This document shows, one piece after another, positions 1-8,510 of a DNA stretch of 64,000 bases (positions within the stretch are counted from its first letter, which is position 1; each line of letters starts with the position of its first letter). The translations under genes and the position numbers were made by a program. The notes beneath the pieces are model-generated. The model was given only the letters and a program-made list of their open reading frames with translations. It was not told where the DNA came from and searched no databases. The stretch is from PLanc-01 sp034678485. Its GTDB lineage: Bacteria; Planctomycetota; Phycisphaerae; Sedimentisphaerales; Anaerobacaceae. The DNA lies in assembly GCA_034678485.1 (NCBI GenBank), contig JAXDBU010000166.1:3002-67001 (forward strand), read 5' to 3'.

Positions 1-423
1 TACGCGATGCGGGCGAATCCAGTGAATGCCGTCGAGCGACTCCATGTAGGCGATGTGCGACCGGTCGATTCGCTGGTCGTCATACCAGGAGCCGTACCAG
101 ATGCGAAATCGCTTGGTCTGCGGATCGCGAAGGACGGTGAAGAAGGGCTGAAAGCAACGATCCTCGTCGCCTGTGATGAGCGGATTGGGCAGACTCGAAT
201 CTCGCTGGGGGCTGTTGACCACCCTGGCGACGTTCTCGCTTTGGCGGATCAGGTAGTCGTCCAGGAGCAACTGCACGCCGTGACAGAGATAGGGCGCAGC
301 GGCAGCAGTCTCCGGCTTGGCTGCAGCCAGGCCGACGGTTGTGAGCCGAACGTCGAAGAAGGCCTGGCTCGGAAGCCATAACAACGCCGCGGCAAGTACG
401 CAGTTGGAACAAGTGGCTCGCAT
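1..423 (-). CDS. Secreted glycosidase-like protein, N-terminal part (cut by window edge)
   Basis: The reading frame is open from an ATG at 423 to the left edge of the window, giving 141 residues with no stop. Residues 1-23 form a signal peptide (hydrophobic AAALLWL core). From about residue 49 comes a segment of the type VQLLLDDYLIRQSE, followed by FQPFFTVLRDPQTKRFRIWY and YMESLDGIHW. This layout, with an early LLLDDYLI strand and then W/Y-rich blades, is typical of planctomycete five-bladed beta-propeller proteins related to GH32/GH43/GH117. The catalytic part may lie outside the window, so the substrate is unknown. A GGAGG lies 10 bases before the ATG, and a near-consensus promoter lies further upstream at 484-512, so the gene is probably transcribed apart from its upstream neighbour. 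Confidence 0.75.
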   Translation of the reverse strand, partial: MRATCSNCVLAAALLWLPSQAFFDVRLTTVGLAAAKPETAAAAPYLCHGVQLLLDDYLIRQSENVARVVNSPQRDSSLPNPLITGDEDRCFQPFFTVLRDPQTKRFRIWYGSWYDDQRIDRSHIAYMESLDGIHWIRPHRV

Positions 424-483
424 GATTTCAGATCCTCCAGTTCACATCTTCGCAACATCCGCACTCTCCTGCACATGCGGCAG

Positions 484-512
484 AGGATATCCCCATTTAT
501 CGGATATGTCAA
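484..512 (-). promoter_or_regulatory. Sigma-70-type promoter for the truncated glycosidase-like gene
   Basis: On the minus strand TTGACA (512-507), a 17-base spacer and TATCCT (489-484) match the housekeeping consensus closely. The predicted start near 477 gives a leader of about 54 bases with a Shine-Dalgarno sequence before the ATG at 423. It lies between two genes on the same strand, which suggests separate transcription. Confidence 0.65.
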
Positions 513-594
513 TAGCTCTGGCCACACAGAGCCGAAGCCGGCCGCAATGGCGTGAGCTGTCCTGACGGACCGCCATTCCACAGTGTCCTGCGAG

Positions 595-2955
595 TCAAGG
601 CTCCGCGTATAATCTGGGCACGGCCAGACGCTGCCAGCAGGTCGTAATCGCGCGCAGCGGCGCGGGAATGTCGCCAGAGAGTCCTTGAATCACGCCCTCG
701 CAGGCGCCGCCTGGCCGGCGGCGGAAGGCCACGTCAGCTCGCTCAGGAAGCTCGATCTCCAGGGCGCCGGTCTTAACGCGTTTGAGTCCCCCGGCTGCGA
801 ATGCCATCACGTTGCCGGCAATGTCGAAGCGGACCGCCGCGATGCCGATGGCGTCGATCTCGACGGCGTGCCCCTGCCAGGTGAACGTCTCATCGATCGG
901 ATCACCCCCGGGGTGGTCCCGTCCGGCTGCACGAATGTACGTGCCATCGGTCAGGGCGGCAAAGCCGGCAACGGGCGGGCACGGGTGCGTGGCGTTGCCG
1001 ATCCAGCCGGTAACGCGAGGCACGCCGGTCTCGGCAAGCCGGCGCTTGACCGCCGTCGCGCAGGCGTTGTCGTCGTCGAAGTACTGTATCTTGTCATCCC
1101 ATCGCCCGGCCACGTCGAGCGAACGGGCCTCGGCATCGCATGTCCATGGGCCGACCTGGAAGATCGCGGTTTTGCCGACGGCGGCACGGCGGAAGAACGC
1201 CAGCTCGCGCTGTCCACAGAACTCCGGTCGATAGAGCACGACGGCGCGGTATCGCTGTGGCCCGAGGCAGATATAGCCATCGTCGTCGATCCGCAGTGCG
1301 GAATCCTCGATCAAACTCGACGGGACCAAGTCCGTTGGGTAGCCCTCGGCACAGAGGGCGGAGGTGATTTCGAGGCCGACGCGGTTGTACGACGGTCCGG
1401 CCCAGTTCATCGCGCAGGCGTGTCCGAACACCACGGCCGTCGGGCAGTCGAGCGGGGCGTGCGTGATGAAGTCCAGCATGCGAATCCGCGTCATTCCGTC
1501 CATGAGGCCGCTCTGCATCAGCAGCGTCTCTCGCTGACCGGTCTTGAGGTCCTCGCGCGGATAGAGCGGATGCACGTTGAGCCGTCCGCCGGCGAGCACA
1601 CCCGCCCACAGCTCGCGCACGTATGGCTCAACCTCACGGGCGTAGAACTGGTTGTACCAGAGCGGATAGCCCCATCGCTTGGCAAGCGAAGTCCGGCACG
1701 GATACGGCGTCGATTCGTCCGTTTGTCCGATGTCACGCGTTGCCTGCCACCAGGACAAACCGTTCTTGCGGAACTCCTGCGGGCCCGGATACGGCGTCCA
1801 CGTGGCGTGCGTGACGATGAGGGCGTCCTCGCCAAAAGCCTCCTTCCCGGCGCGGTAGTAGTCGTCCTCGATGGCGGCGTTGCGCCAGCGGCACATTGTG
1901 CCGTAGCGGTTGATCGCCGCCAGCCGTTCGCGCTGCCGGTCCTTTTCGCCGGCGCACATGAGCAGCGTGTCGCGGATGAGGTCCCCGCCGGCGGAGCGTT
2001 CGGAGTAGACGCGGGCCATCCCAGCAGAGTACCAGTAGCGGTCGTGCGAGGGATTGCCCGAGTGGTCCGGGGGGAAACCCCACTCGTCCTTCATGATGCC
2101 CGCCAGCGGCACATCCATGTACTGCCGGATGATGCCTCGCTGATACTCGATCAAGTGCGGCGCAAAGACGTCGGGCGTGAGATACGTGTGCGACGCGATC
2201 ACGCAGGCGCTGCGATCCGACTGGGCGGGCACGCGTACGGTGAGCTTTCGCGGCCCGTCGGCAGTCGTCCTGACGCCGGCGGTGGTGATGTCCCGCACGC
2301 TGGCCGGGTCGATGCCACCTTCGGTTCGGATGAACGAGTAAACCCGCGCCAGCCTTGTGGCCAGGCAGTCATAGTCCGGCAGGCTGCCGTTCATGTGGTC
2401 GCGCGTATCGACGCCCTCGAAAATTACCTCCGCAGGCTGGGCGTTGGGGAAGTCGACGAATCGCAACACCAGCTCCTCCTGTTGCTCGTCGGGATACTTA
2501 TCGCGGAAGGCCTGCCGCGCCAGGCGGATGTCCACCTCGAGGGCGACCTTCAGTCCGAGCTTCGCGGCGTAGCGCACGGCCTTATCGACCTGAGTGTGGT
2601 AGTGCAGATCGACAACCTCGGTCCGGCGGCACGCGGTGGACAGAAGCGTGTACGGTGAGCACGTGGCCACGGCGTCGAGGAAGAACTCGTAACCCTCCGC
2701 TTCGAGGTCTTTCTGTGTCCAAAACCACGCGCCGATCACCGGTGGCAAAGGCAGCAGTTGATCGATGTTGTCCCGCAAGCCGCCCGCTTGGGTGACCTGT
2801 TCGATCTTGAGCCGCGGCTGGCCACCGACGTCAGTCCCATGGGCCTCGGCCACCACCACGCTCAGCAACATGGCCAGTGCAATCACGCGCCGATACGGGG
2901 ACGGCCCATCATGCCTCGGCTTGGGCTGCTGTAGGTCTGCATTGCGATACCCCAT
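595..2955 (-). CDS. Large exported protein, probable GH42-like glycosidase
   Basis: A protein of 786 residues. The start is placed at ATG 2955 because AAAGGA sits 7 bases before it; a GTG at 2961 in the same frame would be only 1 base from that site. An N-terminal segment with arginines followed by a hydrophobic stretch (VIALAMLLSVVVAEAHG) indicates export. The body looks like a TIM-barrel enzyme: strand-like segments such as KLGLKVALEVDI, an acidic-aromatic MKDEWGFPP motif and many W/Y residues. A later segment resembles the glutamine-amidotransferase-like trimerisation domain of GH42 beta-galactosidases. I do not recognise a defined family, so glycoside hydrolysis is an inference from fold-like features and from the neighbouring saccharide genes. 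The long open frame on the opposite strand is a coding shadow. Confidence 0.75.
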   Translation of the reverse strand: MGYRNADLQQPKPRHDGPSPYRRVIALAMLLSVVVAEAHGTDVGGQPRLKIEQVTQAGGLRDNIDQLLPLPPVIGAWFWTQKDLEAEGYEFFLDAVATCSPYTLLSTACRRTEVVDLHYHTQVDKAVRYAAKLGLKVALEVDIRLARQAFRDKYPDEQQEELVLRFVDFPNAQPAEVIFEGVDTRDHMNGSLPDYDCLATRLARVYSFIRTEGGIDPASVRDITTAGVRTTADGPRKLTVRVPAQSDRSACVIASHTYLTPDVFAPHLIEYQRGIIRQYMDVPLAGIMKDEWGFPPDHSGNPSHDRYWYSAGMARVYSERSAGGDLIRDTLLMCAGEKDRQRERLAAINRYGTMCRWRNAAIEDDYYRAGKEAFGEDALIVTHATWTPYPGPQEFRKNGLSWWQATRDIGQTDESTPYPCRTSLAKRWGYPLWYNQFYAREVEPYVRELWAGVLAGGRLNVHPLYPREDLKTGQRETLLMQSGLMDGMTRIRMLDFITHAPLDCPTAVVFGHACAMNWAGPSYNRVGLEITSALCAEGYPTDLVPSSLIEDSALRIDDDGYICLGPQRYRAVVLYRPEFCGQRELAFFRRAAVGKTAIFQVGPWTCDAEARSLDVAGRWDDKIQYFDDDNACATAVKRRLAETGVPRVTGWIGNATHPCPPVAGFAALTDGTYIRAAGRDHPGGDPIDETFTWQGHAVEIDAIGIAAVRFDIAGNVMAFAAGGLKRVKTGALEIELPERADVAFRRRPGGACEGVIQGLSGDIPAPLRAITTCWQRLAVPRLYAEP

Positions 2956-3432
2956 GGTCACGTCCTTTCAAGAGCACTATCCAAGGCTGCTTTGGCCCAG
3001 TCCCAGACGGGGAGAACCCGCACACGGTAACATATTCCCGGCGGTTCATCCACCATCCGGCGATACAACATGCACGCCTTGCATACAGGTGCTGACGCCG
3101 AAGGACGGGCTCTGGACAAGTGCAGAACTGAACCGCCAGCCGCAGGCGATCAACAGTCAGCGTGGAGCCGTCGATCCCTGAGGCTGTGTTTCGGCATGGC
3201 ACCCATCGGGGGGGGAGCGCTGTATTGGCAAGATCTTGTCGCACACGCCCGTTCGAGGCGGGCGGAGTCGGGGGTTGCCGTCGGGGGTCGGGTCGGCTAC
3301 ACTGCTGGAGAGCCGTCAGATGGTCTTGCGGCAGAACAGCGGCAGATGAATGCAGACTGAGGCAGACGATGGCGTTCGTATCGTGGATGCGGGCAGACCT
3401 TGCCTGAACACACAATCAGAAGGAGGCAACGT
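2956..3432. other. Divergent intergenic region, no gene seen
   Basis: These 477 bases separate two divergent genes. The right end carries the strong AGGAGG (3421-3426) of the Gfo/Idh/MocA gene and the left end the AAAGGA of the GH42-like gene. Short open frames here lack ribosome binding sites and family features. I could not place a convincing promoter pair. Confidence 0.5.
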
Positions 3433-4902
3433 ATGAAGCACGTCACACGCAGGCAATTCGTAAAGGGGTCGGTCGCGGCCGGACTCGGCATCGCAATGGT
3501 CGGTCCCATGTCCCGGGTGCGGGGGGCTAATGATGAGATCCGCGTGGCGGTCGTCGGGGTCAACGGTCGCGGCGGGTCGCACATCAGCGAGTTCGAGGAG
3601 ATGGAAGGTGTGCGGGTCGCGGCCTTCTGCGACGTGGACCGCAAGGTCCTCGACGACAAGGCCGCGGCCTTCGAGAAGAAGTACGGCCATGCGGTGGACA
3701 AATACGTCGATATTCGCAAGCTGCTCGACGACAAGAGCATCAACGCGATCTCGATTGCCACGCCGAACCATTGGCACTCGCTGGGCACGGTCTGGGCCTG
3801 CCAGGCGGGCAAGGACGTCTACGTGGAGAAGCCGTGCAGCCACAATATCTTCGAGGGTCGCAAGTGCGTCGAGGCCGCCCGCAAGTACGGCCGGATCGTC
3901 CAGCACGGGACGCAGAGCCGTTCCAGCAAGAGCTGGGCCCGACAGGTGGCCGCCATCGCCAGCGGCAAATACGGCAAGCTGCTGGTCTCGAAGGGCGCGG
4001 CCTCCAAGAACGGACAAGGCCGCTGGAGCATCGGCTTCAAGCCGGTCCAGGAGCCGCCGGCGAATCTGGACTACGACCTCTGGCTCGGCCCCGCGCAGGA
4101 GCAGCCGTACCACCAGAATCTGGTACACTATAACTGGCACTGGTTCTGGGAATTCGGGAACGGTGAAATCGGCAACCAGGGGGTTCACCAGATGGACATC
4201 GCCCGCTGGGCGATTCCCGGCGCGACTCTGCCCAAGAGTGTGATCAGCCTGGGCGGCCGTTGGGTGAACTCGACGGAAGGGCATCCGCCCTTCACGGATC
4301 AGGCCCAAACACCCAATTGCCAGTTGACGATCATGGATTTTGGCGGGCCGCTGCTGGTGTTCGAGGTCATCGGCCTGGTGAACCGGGAGGGCGTCGACGG
4401 CAAGAAGTATCCGACCAACGTAGGCAACGAGTTCTACCTGGAGGCCGGCACGATCCGGGGTGGCAAGTTCTATCCGAAGGACTCGGATGTTGCCGAAGAG
4501 CTGGCGGTTCCTGATGTCCAGATGGATACCGACCATTTCGGGAACTTCATTCGCGCCATGCGGAGCCGCAAGGTCGAGGACCTCAACGCGGATATCGAAG
4601 CGGCACATCTTTCCGCGGCCTGCTGTCATTTGGGTAACATCTCCTATCGTCTCGGCGAGCAGGTATCGGGCGCGACCAGGCCCGGCGTCCTCGACAAGCA
4701 CGAGGAAATCGCCAGGTCGTGGGAGAGGGTCCTGACGACGGTAAAAGGCGCCATCGATCTCGACGTCGCCCAGAACACGTACCAGCTTGGACCGATGTTG
4801 ACGTTCGACCCGAAGGCGGAGAAGTTCGTGGGGAATTCGCAGGCGGATCTCCTGCTGACGCGGCTGTATCGCAAGCCGTTCGCGGTGCCGGATCGTGTCT
4901 GA
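3433..4902 (+). CDS. Tat-exported Gfo/Idh/MocA-family oxidoreductase
   Basis: A protein of 489 residues starting at ATG 3433, chosen because AGGAGG lies 6 bases upstream and the sequence then opens with a twin-arginine signal (TRRQFVKGSVAAGLGIAMV). A Rossmann NAD(P)-binding segment (IRVAVVGVNGRGGSH) follows at about residue 36. The family EKP motif (VYVEKPCSHN) is near residue 130; its Lys is the usual catalytic or binding residue. The C-terminal half is the alpha/beta substrate domain. Members oxidise or reduce sugars and cyclitols. Planctomycetes encode many Tat-exported copies, presumably with cofactor bound during folding in the cytoplasm. The substrate cannot be read from the sequence. 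No close same-strand neighbour suggests an operon. Confidence 0.9.
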   Translation: MKHVTRRQFVKGSVAAGLGIAMVGPMSRVRGANDEIRVAVVGVNGRGGSHISEFEEMEGVRVAAFCDVDRKVLDDKAAAFEKKYGHAVDKYVDIRKLLDDKSINAISIATPNHWHSLGTVWACQAGKDVYVEKPCSHNIFEGRKCVEAARKYGRIVQHGTQSRSSKSWARQVAAIASGKYGKLLVSKGAASKNGQGRWSIGFKPVQEPPANLDYDLWLGPAQEQPYHQNLVHYNWHWFWEFGNGEIGNQGVHQMDIARWAIPGATLPKSVISLGGRWVNSTEGHPPFTDQAQTPNCQLTIMDFGGPLLVFEVIGLVNREGVDGKKYPTNVGNEFYLEAGTIRGGKFYPKDSDVAEELAVPDVQMDTDHFGNFIRAMRSRKVEDLNADIEAAHLSAACCHLGNISYRLGEQVSGATRPGVLDKHEEIARSWERVLTTVKGAIDLDVAQNTYQLGPMLTFDPKAEKFVGNSQADLLLTRLYRKPFAVPDRV

Positions 4903-5017
4903 CGGAGGGACAGGCCAGACCGCCGTCCCTGTTTGTCGTGACGCCGCGAGGCATTTCATGACACGGCCGTCCCGGCCGTGAGGGCTCCCAAAGTGCGAAG
5001 ATCGCGTTCTGGGAGCC

Positions 5018-5166
5018 CGGTACCACGGGCATCTTGCCCGTGATTCGTCGTGGCATCGGCATCCTGCCGATGTGGCATGGGCTGGAAACCCATGCCACTC
5101 ATGGGCGAGACGCCCATGCTGCCATATGCCCGCACGGGCACACTACGAACCCGCTTCGCTTGAAGT
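5018..5166. repeat. Cluster of short hairpin repeats (HGQDARAT/MGFQPM-type element)
   Basis: Within the 302-base spacer 4903-5204 lie four consecutive hairpins: ACGGGCATCTTGCCCGT, GGCATCGGCATCCTGCCGAT, GGCATGGGCTGGAAACCCAT and ATGGGCGAGACGCCCAT. They are followed by CACTACGAACC. In translation they give the spurious MGFQPM and HGQDAR strings often seen in planctomycete genomes. Part of the sequence recurs at 54587-54660. I see no gene here; it is probably a multi-copy REP-like element. Confidence 0.7.
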
Positions 5167-5204
5167 TGCCACGCAATCGGGTCGCGTGCCCCAGGGGCAG
5201 CCGC

Positions 5205-6104
5205 TCAACCGTATGTTCTCTGGAGCACGATGCCGGTGACGATGAGAGTGAGACCCACGATGGTGGAGGCTCGGATCTCCTCGCCCAGCACCAGGGCAAT
5301 CACGAGCAGCGAGAGGAACGGGACCAGGTAAATCAGGTTCACGACGTGGGCGGTCGTCTTGGCGCTTCGAAGGGCCTTGAGCCAGAGCAGAAAGGTGATC
5401 CCCATCTCGAACAGGCCGATGTAGATGCCGCCGAGCCACCCTTGCCATGGGGGGACGTCCAGCTTCCCGACCAGGAGCATGGGGACGAGGATGTAGACGC
5501 AGGCGAACAGGAAGTTGACGAACAGGCGCGCGGCTTCGTCACATTGGTCTTTCGTGTTGAGCACCCAGTACAGCGCCCAGATGACCGTGCTGCCCAGCGC
5601 CAGCGCGACGCCCAGCCCATTGCTGAATCGAAAGGCGAGGATGTCCGCGGGTCTCTCGGGACGAGTTGCGATGACGACCACACCACTGAAGCTGACGAAG
5701 ATCGCGAGAATGCTGGCGACCTTGATCCGCTGGCCCAGCAGGGGGATTGAGAGCAGCACGAGCGTCAGCGGCCAGACGAAGTTGATCGGCTGCGCCTCCT
5801 GCGCCGGCAGCAGGGAGTACGCTTTGAAGATGACGAGGTAGTAAAGGAACGGATTGAGCAGTCCGAGCCCGGCCGACCGGAGCCAGTCCCTCCTCGTGAA
5901 GGTGCGCAGCAGACCCAGCCTCTGCGTCACGACGAGGTAGAGGAAGAACGCCGCTGCGGAAGTTGCCGACGCCACCAGCAGCAGCGTCATCCCGTCCACG
6001 TAACGTAGCGAGAGCTTGAACGCGGACGCGGCTGTCCCCCAGAACACGACCGCCGCGAGCGCATACACGTAAGCCCGCCTGTATTGCCTGTCCTTGGCAT
6101 CCAT
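5205..6104 (-). CDS. EamA/DMT-superfamily permease
   Basis: A protein of 299 residues with ten hydrophobic segments in two homologous halves, the standard size and layout of EamA drug/metabolite exporters (RhaT/YdcZ-like). Examples are the first helix region YVYALAAVVFWGTAASAF and the second-half opening LGVALALGSTVIWALYWVL. It would act in the inner membrane, exporting or importing an unidentified small metabolite. The start at ATG 6104 has no Shine-Dalgarno sequence. Instead a TATAAT hexamer ends only 8 bases before it, so the message probably begins at or next to the start codon. The preceding Gfo/Idh/MocA gene converges on it from the left. Confidence 0.9.
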   Translation of the reverse strand: MDAKDRQYRRAYVYALAAVVFWGTAASAFKLSLRYVDGMTLLLVASATSAAAFFLYLVVTQRLGLLRTFTRRDWLRSAGLGLLNPFLYYLVIFKAYSLLPAQEAQPINFVWPLTLVLLSIPLLGQRIKVASILAIFVSFSGVVVIATRPERPADILAFRFSNGLGVALALGSTVIWALYWVLNTKDQCDEAARLFVNFLFACVYILVPMLLVGKLDVPPWQGWLGGIYIGLFEMGITFLLWLKALRSAKTTAHVVNLIYLVPFLSLLVIALVLGEEIRASTIVGLTLIVTGIVLQRTYG

Positions 6105-6112
6105 GGGCCGGC

Positions 6113-6121
6113 ATTATACCA
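6113..6121 (-). promoter_or_regulatory. Extended -10 promoter implying a leaderless permease mRNA
   Basis: On the minus strand the sequence reads TGGTATAAT, an extended -10 (TG-N-TATAAT). No recognisable -35 lies 16-18 bases upstream. Transcription would start at about 6104-6106, directly at the ATG, leaving no room for a ribosome binding site. Confidence 0.6.
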
Positions 6122-6289
6122 CAGGCCAGCCCTCGGTCGGAATCGAGGGCGTTTACCGCTTTGCAGGGTCCCGGCGGAGGATACAGGATGGATTCTGTGA
6201 AAAGGCCATAGCGGTCGGGTTTACGGGGTGGAATGGGGTGCATGACCGTATCTGCGCGCGTGCAATAGGGGTTCATGGAGACTCTGGAA

Positions 6290-6375
6290 TGTCATTCCCG
6301 CCAAAGCGGGAATCCAGTTCCTTGGGCACGTCGTAAACCATGGCTTATGGATTCCTGCTTGGCGCAGGAATGACA
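6290..6375. repeat. Inverted-repeat element of the VIPAKAGIQ type
   Basis: An element of 86 bases bounded by perfect 9-base inverted ends (TGTCATTCC and GGAATGACA), with an inner CCCGCCAAAGCGGG hairpin. The text ATTCCCGCCAAAGCGGGAAT is the common bacterial VIPAKAGIQ repeat. It lies in the 454-base spacer 6105-6558, which otherwise shows only the permease promoter and no gene. Confidence 0.75.
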
Positions 6376-6558
6376 GAGTCGCGGCAACGTCTCGTCACTC
6401 TGTGGGAGGTCGCAACTGCGGTCATGCACCCGGTGGAACGGCGAATCCTGGATTACATCCTGTACAAAAGCCCAGAGCGTGCTGTATCATGTCGAACAAG
6501 GCTCGCGAATCCGGAGCCATTGAGCGGATAACCGTGTATACAACAGAGGGAACTGGCC

Positions 6559-7008
6559 ATGAAGAGAGAATGCTTGCTCCGGCTCATCGTGTGCATTGTG
6601 GTGTGCAGTCCAATTTGCGGCTGCAGGAAGGCACGCCCGTCGCCTACTGTGCTGGAGAGCAATCCGGGAGTCATCAAGACCCGCCTGCACCTTTGGGAAG
6701 CGGACGAAGGAATTCGCGGCTTCATCACGGAGAAGGGTTGGACTCACTCCCAGGAACTCCTCAACTCGTGGACGTTCAAGCTCATCGCTACGACGCCCGC
6801 CGGCGACGCCATTGTCTTTGAATGCTGTCAGGAGCGGACCAAGGACGCTACCGTCACCATCTACGTCACGAAGAATGGCGACAGCGCGCAGCCGCAACTG
6901 ACGGACGAGCTTCAAGCCAGTCTCGAGTATCGTTTCAATCGAACGTTCGGGCCCAAAACCCAAGGCGAAGAAGCTCTTCTGATTCCCTCGTACTCTACCA
7001 GCGCGTGA
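6559..7008 (+). CDS. Small predicted lipoprotein of unknown function
   Basis: A protein of 149 residues with a short signal peptide (LLRLIVCIVVCSPICGC) whose Cys near position 20-22 could be a lipidation site. The lipobox is not ideal. The mature part is mostly charged and beta-rich, with FKLIATTPAGDAIVFEC and TVTIYVTKNGD segments. I recognise no family. A GAGGGA lies upstream of the ATG. The gene stands alone between repeat-bearing spacers. Confidence 0.65.
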   Translation: MKRECLLRLIVCIVVCSPICGCRKARPSPTVLESNPGVIKTRLHLWEADEGIRGFITEKGWTHSQELLNSWTFKLIATTPAGDAIVFECCQERTKDATVTIYVTKNGDSAQPQLTDELQASLEYRFNRTFGPKTQGEEALLIPSYSTSA

Positions 7009-7045
7009 GGGCTGCGCTTGCGGCTGCTGAGGTGTGGAGATGTAG

Positions 7046-7140
7046 GGTGGGCTCTGCCCACCGCTGGTCCGAAACAACAAACCACGAAGGACACGAAGGC
7101 GCACGAAGAGAAATGGGTCCACTCACGCAGAGACGCTGAG
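7046..7140. repeat. Hairpin plus ACGAAGG-type intergenic repeat
   Basis: GGTGGGC-TCT-GCCCACC (7046-7062) is a perfect 7-bp hairpin. It is followed by ACCACGAAGGACACGAAGG and a CGCAGAGACGCTGAGAGG stretch (to about 7140). Both are typical non-coding repeat text of planctomycetes and related genomes. They lie between two convergent genes, and the hairpin might also end transcription of the lipoprotein gene. Confidence 0.55.
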
Positions 7141-7204
7141 AGGGCAGTGCGGAGGAGAGCGCACGAGGGCCGGCACCGCATTCTCCCGTACAGATGTCCA
7201 TAGC

Positions 7205-7828
7205 TCATTCGACCGGGACCAGGATCTCGTTGCGGCGCAGGAAGGGCAACTGAAACGGCGGATCGTACCGGGCGAACACCGGCTCGCCCACGACCTTCCA
7301 GCCTCGTTTTTCGATGAATTGCACCAGGCGCATCCGATGCTCTTCGTAGCGTTTCCGGCTCCACGTTCCGGAATACCTCACCGAGGCGATCTTCCGGGCG
7401 GGGATCTCTTTCAGCGTCACGGATGGGTCCAACGGTTCGGGCAGCGTCTGCATCGTGTGCTTGGCGGGCATCAGGAAACTGACGACCCAGTTGCCGCCGG
7501 ACTTCTGCTGATTCACCGGGGCCGTCATCGCGATCTTCTCCGAACGGGCCTCCTGGTTCACCGGGGCTGTCATGGCGATGGACTGACTCGTGCGGTTCTC
7601 GCCTGAGATGTACTTGTACAACCGTCGGAAGGCGATATTGCCGGCCTCGCCGAAGTCGGACTCGACCACCGTCTCGGCGGCGATGCAGGGTTCATAGAGC
7701 CGCAGTTCAAACCGACCGTCCTTTTCGAGGACTGAGTACTTGGATTTCTCTATCCCCACGGTACCACAACCCCCCAAAGGCATGCATGCACATAATACCA
7801 TGAACACCAACAGCACCACGCGTCTCAT
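7205..7828 (-). CDS. SOUL-family heme-binding-like lipoprotein
   Basis: A protein of 207 residues starting at ATG 7828, where a hydrophobic signal peptide begins (VVLLVFMVLCACMPLGGC, with a lipobox-like LGGC). An AGG lies 6 bases before the ATG. The mature protein is a full-length SOUL domain: an opening KYSVLEKDGRFELRLYEP, two copies of IAMTAPVNQ, and the closing WSRKRYEEHRMRLVQFIEKRG plus a YDPPFQLPF segment. SOUL proteins bind heme or related tetrapyrroles in some eukaryotes, but the ligand of the bacterial lipoprotein members is not settled. It is probably anchored in an envelope membrane facing the periplasm. Confidence 0.88.
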   Translation of the reverse strand: MRRVVLLVFMVLCACMPLGGCGTVGIEKSKYSVLEKDGRFELRLYEPCIAAETVVESDFGEAGNIAFRRLYKYISGENRTSQSIAMTAPVNQEARSEKIAMTAPVNQQKSGGNWVVSFLMPAKHTMQTLPEPLDPSVTLKEIPARKIASVRYSGTWSRKRYEEHRMRLVQFIEKRGWKVVGEPVFARYDPPFQLPFLRRNEILVPVE

Positions 7829-8510
7829 GATATACCTGCACTCCAATGACAGGGCAGCTTCAAGCACCCCAGTCACGACCCGCCCGATCACGAGTTGGCG
7901 GCCCGTTCCTTTTCTATATGGAACTACGGCCAAACCGCGTCCGGGTTTGCCCGTTCCGCCGGATTCCTGAAATGCCGCCGGCAGAATGGTCGGCAGTGCA
8001 TTGGCTCTCCGAAGCAACAGGGACCCTGGGTCTGAAGGACTACACTCAAAGGTGGAGTTGATGGGGGTCGGACAGGATGGTGAAGGCGCTCGATGAGTGG
8101 ACAGGTGTATTCAACACGTGGGCAGAGAACCACATAGGCAGTTCGCCGCAGAAGGTAGGTGCTTCCGATTGCGTCATGATCGCCCGTTGTCAGTCTCCAT
8201 ACAGAGAGGAGGCTCGCAATTCGTATCCAACTGTACACAAGATGGGTAGACTACTGATCATCGAATGCAGGGATCATCATGAGCGGCCGTACGAACAGGG
8301 GGACGCTGGAAGCCTTGACAGATCATAGTGATTCTGGGGCTGACGGCAGCCCTCAGGAGGTCGAACTGAATGGCCACCTCACGACGCGCAGATAGTGAAG
8401 GACGGGATTGGTGACGGGCTTGCGGGGCATCGGGAAGGAGGGTACACTTTCCTGGTTGATTCGTGTTCAGCAGGTGTGTCGGAGAACTGTGTTGTTGCGG
8501 AGTTGACACT
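7829..8510. other. Long intergenic region, no supported gene
   Basis: These 682 bases separate two divergent genes. Several open frames of 70-100 codons occur on both strands, but none has a ribosome binding site together with a plausible protein sequence. A TTGACA at 8315-8320 has no -10 at a proper distance. The right end holds the GGAG upstream of the GH172 gene. Confidence 0.5.

Noticed and set aside
685..2658. Open frame of 657 codons on the plus strand opposite the GH42-like gene
   Set aside because: It lacks a ribosome binding site, signal or family features, is rich in Arg, Gly and Ala typical of antisense frames in GC-rich DNA, and lies fully within a better-supported gene.
3316..4959. 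Open frame of 547 codons antisense to the first Gfo/Idh/MocA gene
   Set aside because: The plus strand has AGGAGG, a Tat signal and all family motifs; the antisense reading has none.
6340..6821. Short open frames in and after the VIPAKAGIQ element
   Set aside because: They read through repeat DNA or overlap the lipoprotein gene in another frame.
8315..8320. TTGACA as a -35 element upstream of the GH172 gene
   Set aside because: No -10-like hexamer lies 16-18 bases downstream.
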